Positions 5,158-7,174 of a stretch of DNA of 7,174 nt are shown here, piece by piece (position 1 is the stretch's first letter; every line of letters begins with the position of its first letter). A model generated the notes under the pieces. That model saw only the letters and a program-made list of their open reading frames with translations, was not told the origin of the DNA and did not search any database. The position numbers and the translations under genes were made by a program. The stretch is taken from positions 1 through 7,174 of the forward strand of contig JAAYZI010000279.1 in the NCBI GenBank assembly GCA_012514925.1, read 5' to 3'. The stretch comes from Deltaproteobacteria bacterium (GTDB taxonomy: Bacteria > Bdellovibrionota_C > UBA2361 > JAAYZI01).

Positions 5158-6105
5158 ATGCCTGGATCCAATTACAAACTGCTAGATGGAAAATGGCTGG
5201 CGGCACAGGAGCACGCCGCCGTGCAGATGGAAGTCCAGCGCTTACAAGCCATGTACGGACGCCCGCCGGGTCTGGGCGTGATTTTAGTAGGCGATAATCC
5301 GGCCTCTCAAGTTTATGTCAGGGCCAAGGAGCGGGTGGCGCGGAAGTGCTGTGGTTTTCGGAGTTTTAACCGAAAGCTTACTGAACGGGCTTCGGAGCGC
5401 GAGGTCGAAGATACAATTTGCGCCTTCAATTTAGATCCCGCTGTAGATGGAATTTTGCTACAGCTACCTCTGCCTAAGCATCTTGATGCGGCCGCTCTCT
5501 TAGACTTAATTGATCCCACCAAAGACGTAGACGGTTTGCACCCTTTAAATCAGGGGCTGCTCGCGAGAGGCGCGGGGGATCTCCGTCCTTGTACACCCTT
5601 AGGCGTGATAAAGCTGATAGACCTGGCTTTTTCAGAACTTCGTCCAAACGCTCAGACTGCTGCGGCGGAGCTGCCCTGCGCCGACTTGTCTGGAAAGCGC
5701 GCAGCTGTGCTGGGAAGGTCGATTCTGGTTGGAAAACCCACCGCTCTTTTGCTCTTAGAGCGAAACGCCACCGTCACCCAAGCCCATTCCAAGAGTCCTG
5801 ACCTCTCCAAAATATGCCGTGAGGCTGATATTGTTGTGGCGGCGGTGGGTGTGCCGCGGTTTGTAAAGCGCGAATGGTTAAAACCCGGCGCGGTGGTGAT
5901 TGATGTGGGAATAAATCGCCTGCCCTCGGGCGCGCTTACCGGGGATGTCGATTTTGAAAGAGCGGCCGAAATTTGTGCGGCGATTACGCCAGTTCCAGGC
6001 GGGGTTGGTCCTATGACGATTGCGATGTTGATGTTTAATACCTTGAGGGCATATAAGAAAAGGTTGGACCGGAACTCCTCGGCTGGTGTCGGTGTACGGT
6101 ATTAG
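5158..6105 (+). CDS. folD: Bifunctional methylene-THF dehydrogenase / methenyl-THF cyclohydrolase FolD
   Basis: Cytosolic enzyme that oxidises 5,10-methylene-THF with NADP to 5,10-methenyl-THF and hydrolyses this to 10-formyl-THF, supplying purine and formyl-Met synthesis. 315 residues; the family is usually 280-300. Motifs: SQVYVRAKER (50-59, catalytic Tyr53 and Lys57), GILLQLPLP (98-106, Gln102), DPTKDVDGLHP (119-129, Asp125), PCTPLG (144-149), the nucleotide-binding VLGRSILVGKP (184-194) with ATVTQAHSKS (204-213), and PVPGGVGPMTIAML (278-291). Residues about 160-178, between the two domains, are longer than I expect. ATG 5158 is preferred because AGGGG lies just before it. The in-frame GTG at 5134 has no Shine-Dalgarno sequence and sits just after the hairpin repeats. 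It would add 8 residues. It lies 121 nt after minE on the same strand. Confidence 0.96.
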   Translation: MPGSNYKLLDGKWLAAQEHAAVQMEVQRLQAMYGRPPGLGVILVGDNPASQVYVRAKERVARKCCGFRSFNRKLTERASEREVEDTICAFNLDPAVDGILLQLPLPKHLDAAALLDLIDPTKDVDGLHPLNQGLLARGAGDLRPCTPLGVIKLIDLAFSELRPNAQTAAAELPCADLSGKRAAVLGRSILVGKPTALLLLERNATVTQAHSKSPDLSKICREADIVVAAVGVPRFVKREWLKPGAVVIDVGINRLPSGALTGDVDFERAAEICAAITPVPGGVGPMTIAMLMFNTLRAYKKRLDRNSSAGVGVRY

Positions 6106-6298
6106 TCAGGCAGATTGCAGGTTGCAAGTTACTTACGGGTGAAAAAAATTTAGTATCCGGTATCTGTTCACGTATGGGATTGATTAAGCAATTGGCTACG
6201 CAATTTTTGTTTGTTTTTAGTCTGGGCGGTAAACTTTCTCCAGAGAAAGTAACATTCATGTGAACGGTACAAAAACTTATTTGTTGAGGCGCTAGAGC
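6106..6298 (+). promoter_or_regulatory. Structured 193-nt spacer / candidate gcvT leader
   Basis: Three self-complementary elements are visible. AATTG (6190-6194) pairs with CAATT (6201-6205) and is followed by a T-rich run to 6217, resembling a weak terminator for folD. ACTTTCTC (6233-6240) pairs perfectly with GAGAAAGT (6243-6250). GTTCAC (6166-6171) pairs with GTGAAC (6260-6265) and could enclose the others, with ATG (6174-6176) and CAT (6257-6259) extending it. A weak promoter-like pair TTGTTT (6207-6212) and TAAACT (6230-6235), 17 nt apart, is also possible. I looked for a glycine riboswitch, which often precedes gcvT, and could not recognise its conserved core. Confidence 0.35.
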
Positions 6299-7174
6299 AT
6301 GCAGGATCTAAAACGTACTCCGCTTTATGAGGATCATCAAAAGCTTGGGGCTAAGTTGGTGGAGTTTGCTGGCTGGGAGCTTCCGGTGCGCTATAGCGGG
6401 GTGGTAGAGGAACACCACACCGTGCGCCGCGCCGCTGGTCTTTTCGACATTTGCCATATGGGTGAAATACGTGTGAGTGGTCCCGAGGCGGAAGCGGCCT
6501 TGAACTATCTTAGCTGCAATAATGTTACAGCTCTCTCTGATGGGCGCGCGCAGTACAGCGCAATCCTAAATCCCGAGGGTGGTGTTGTGGATGATATTAT
6601 TATTTACCGGCTCGCCAAAGAGCGTTACTTGGTGTGCGTAAACGCCGCCAATGCCGCAAAGGACTTCGCTTGGTTTTGCTCCCACAATCGTTTTAATGCG
6701 AGCTTTGTCGATGCTAGCGCTGGAACTGGGTTGTTGGCTTTGCAGGGTCCTGCTGCTCAGGAGGTTCTGCGCGCCTATGCTCCCGCGCTGGACCTATCCG
6801 GACTTAAATATTTTCATTGCAAGGAAGTCGTATTAGAAGGACTCCCAGCAATGGTTGCGCGCACGGGTTACACTGGGGAGGATGGGTTTGAACTGTATGT
6901 GCCGTGGGAAGAGGTGGCGGAGTTGTGGCGAAGTTTGCTTAAGGTCGGAGAGAGCTTCGGACTGAAGCCGATTGGCCTAGGTGCCAGGGACTCTCTTAGG
7001 TTAGAAGCTTGCTACTCGTTGTATGGGCATGAACTTAGAGAAGATAGATCAGCCCTGGAGTCGGGATTGGGCTGGATTGTAAAATTCTCCAAGGGTGATT
7101 TTATCGGACGTGAAGCTCTGCTTAAAGAGCATGCAAGTGGTCCTAAACGCAAGTCGGTTGGTTTTTTCGTGGAG
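6299..7174 (+). CDS. gcvT: Glycine cleavage system T protein (aminomethyltransferase), 3' end beyond window
   Basis: Transfers the aminomethyl carbon of glycine, carried on lipoyl-GcvH, to THF, giving 5,10-methylene-THF and ammonia. 292 codons are present; the family is about 365, so roughly the last 70 residues lie beyond the edge. The frame is open throughout. Motifs: TPLYEDHQKLGAKLVEFAGW (7-26), LFDICHMGEI (48-57), NPEGGVVDDIIIY (91-103, with the Asp pair 98-99 in the position of the conserved catalytic Asp), LALQGP (146-151), ARTGYTGEDGFELY (187-200), GLGARDSLRLEA (227-238), LYGHEL (241-246) and GLGWIVKF (256-263). The ATG at 6299 has GAGG (6286-6289) 9 nt before it. It follows folD on the same strand, and both handle methylene-THF. 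Confidence 0.96.
   Translation, partial: MQDLKRTPLYEDHQKLGAKLVEFAGWELPVRYSGVVEEHHTVRRAAGLFDICHMGEIRVSGPEAEAALNYLSCNNVTALSDGRAQYSAILNPEGGVVDDIIIYRLAKERYLVCVNAANAAKDFAWFCSHNRFNASFVDASAGTGLLALQGPAAQEVLRAYAPALDLSGLKYFHCKEVVLEGLPAMVARTGYTGEDGFELYVPWEEVAELWRSLLKVGESFGLKPIGLGARDSLRLEACYSLYGHELREDRSALESGLGWIVKFSKGDFIGREALLKEHASGPKRKSVGFFVE

Noticed and set aside
6106..6298. Glycine riboswitch ahead of gcvT
   Set aside because: The conserved glycine aptamer core could not be identified by eye, so only generic stems are reported. A covariance search would settle it.

Overview
This window reads as a chromosomal segment of a free-living Gram-negative bacterium. It has a lipoprotein-type aminopeptidase, a secreted TolB-like propeller protein, PgpA for phosphatidylglycerol synthesis, and a complete minCDE division-site cluster. 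Base composition looks fairly balanced and uniform. The combination, with divergent Min proteins and a COG4324-type peptidase, would fit a deltaproteobacterial-grade lineage such as Bdellovibrionota or Myxococcota. That placement is a weak inference from protein impressions, not a database result.

Left part (39-2433), minus strand: three tightly packed genes read right to left: pgpA, a signal-peptide protein with a Pro/Ser/Thr repeat linker and a TolB-like beta-propeller, and a putative zinc aminopeptidase lipoprotein. pgpA and the propeller gene are 8 nt apart. The propeller gene and the peptidase gene overlap as GTGA. The peptidase stops about two thirds of the way through its family's usual length, directly after its metal-binding motifs, and the same frame reads on beyond the stop codon in a family-like way to the window edge.

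Centre (2434-5036): a 291-nt divergent intergenic region carries a good sigma70-type promoter, a perfect 9-bp dyad lying on its -10 element and start site, and upstream direct repeats. This promoter drives minC, minD and minE on the plus strand. MinC and MinD are recognisable throughout. MinE is unusual: after a normal-length core it has a tail of almost 60 residues, first strongly basic and then Ser/Thr/Glu-rich. A GC-rich hairpin sits in the unusually long minD-minE spacer.

Right part (5037-7174), plus strand: folD (methylene-THF dehydrogenase/cyclohydrolase) and the first 292 codons of gcvT (glycine cleavage T protein), which runs off the window. GcvT makes 5,10-methylene-THF from glycine and FolD interconverts it with 10-formyl-THF, so the pair forms a one-carbon module. 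Two hairpins lie in front of folD, and a 193-nt spacer able to form several stems lies in front of gcvT.

Most of the window is housekeeping. The parts worth a second look are the tailed MinE, the dyad on the min promoter, the intergenic hairpins, and the interrupted aminopeptidase. I see no mobile element, CRISPR array, rRNA or tRNA.
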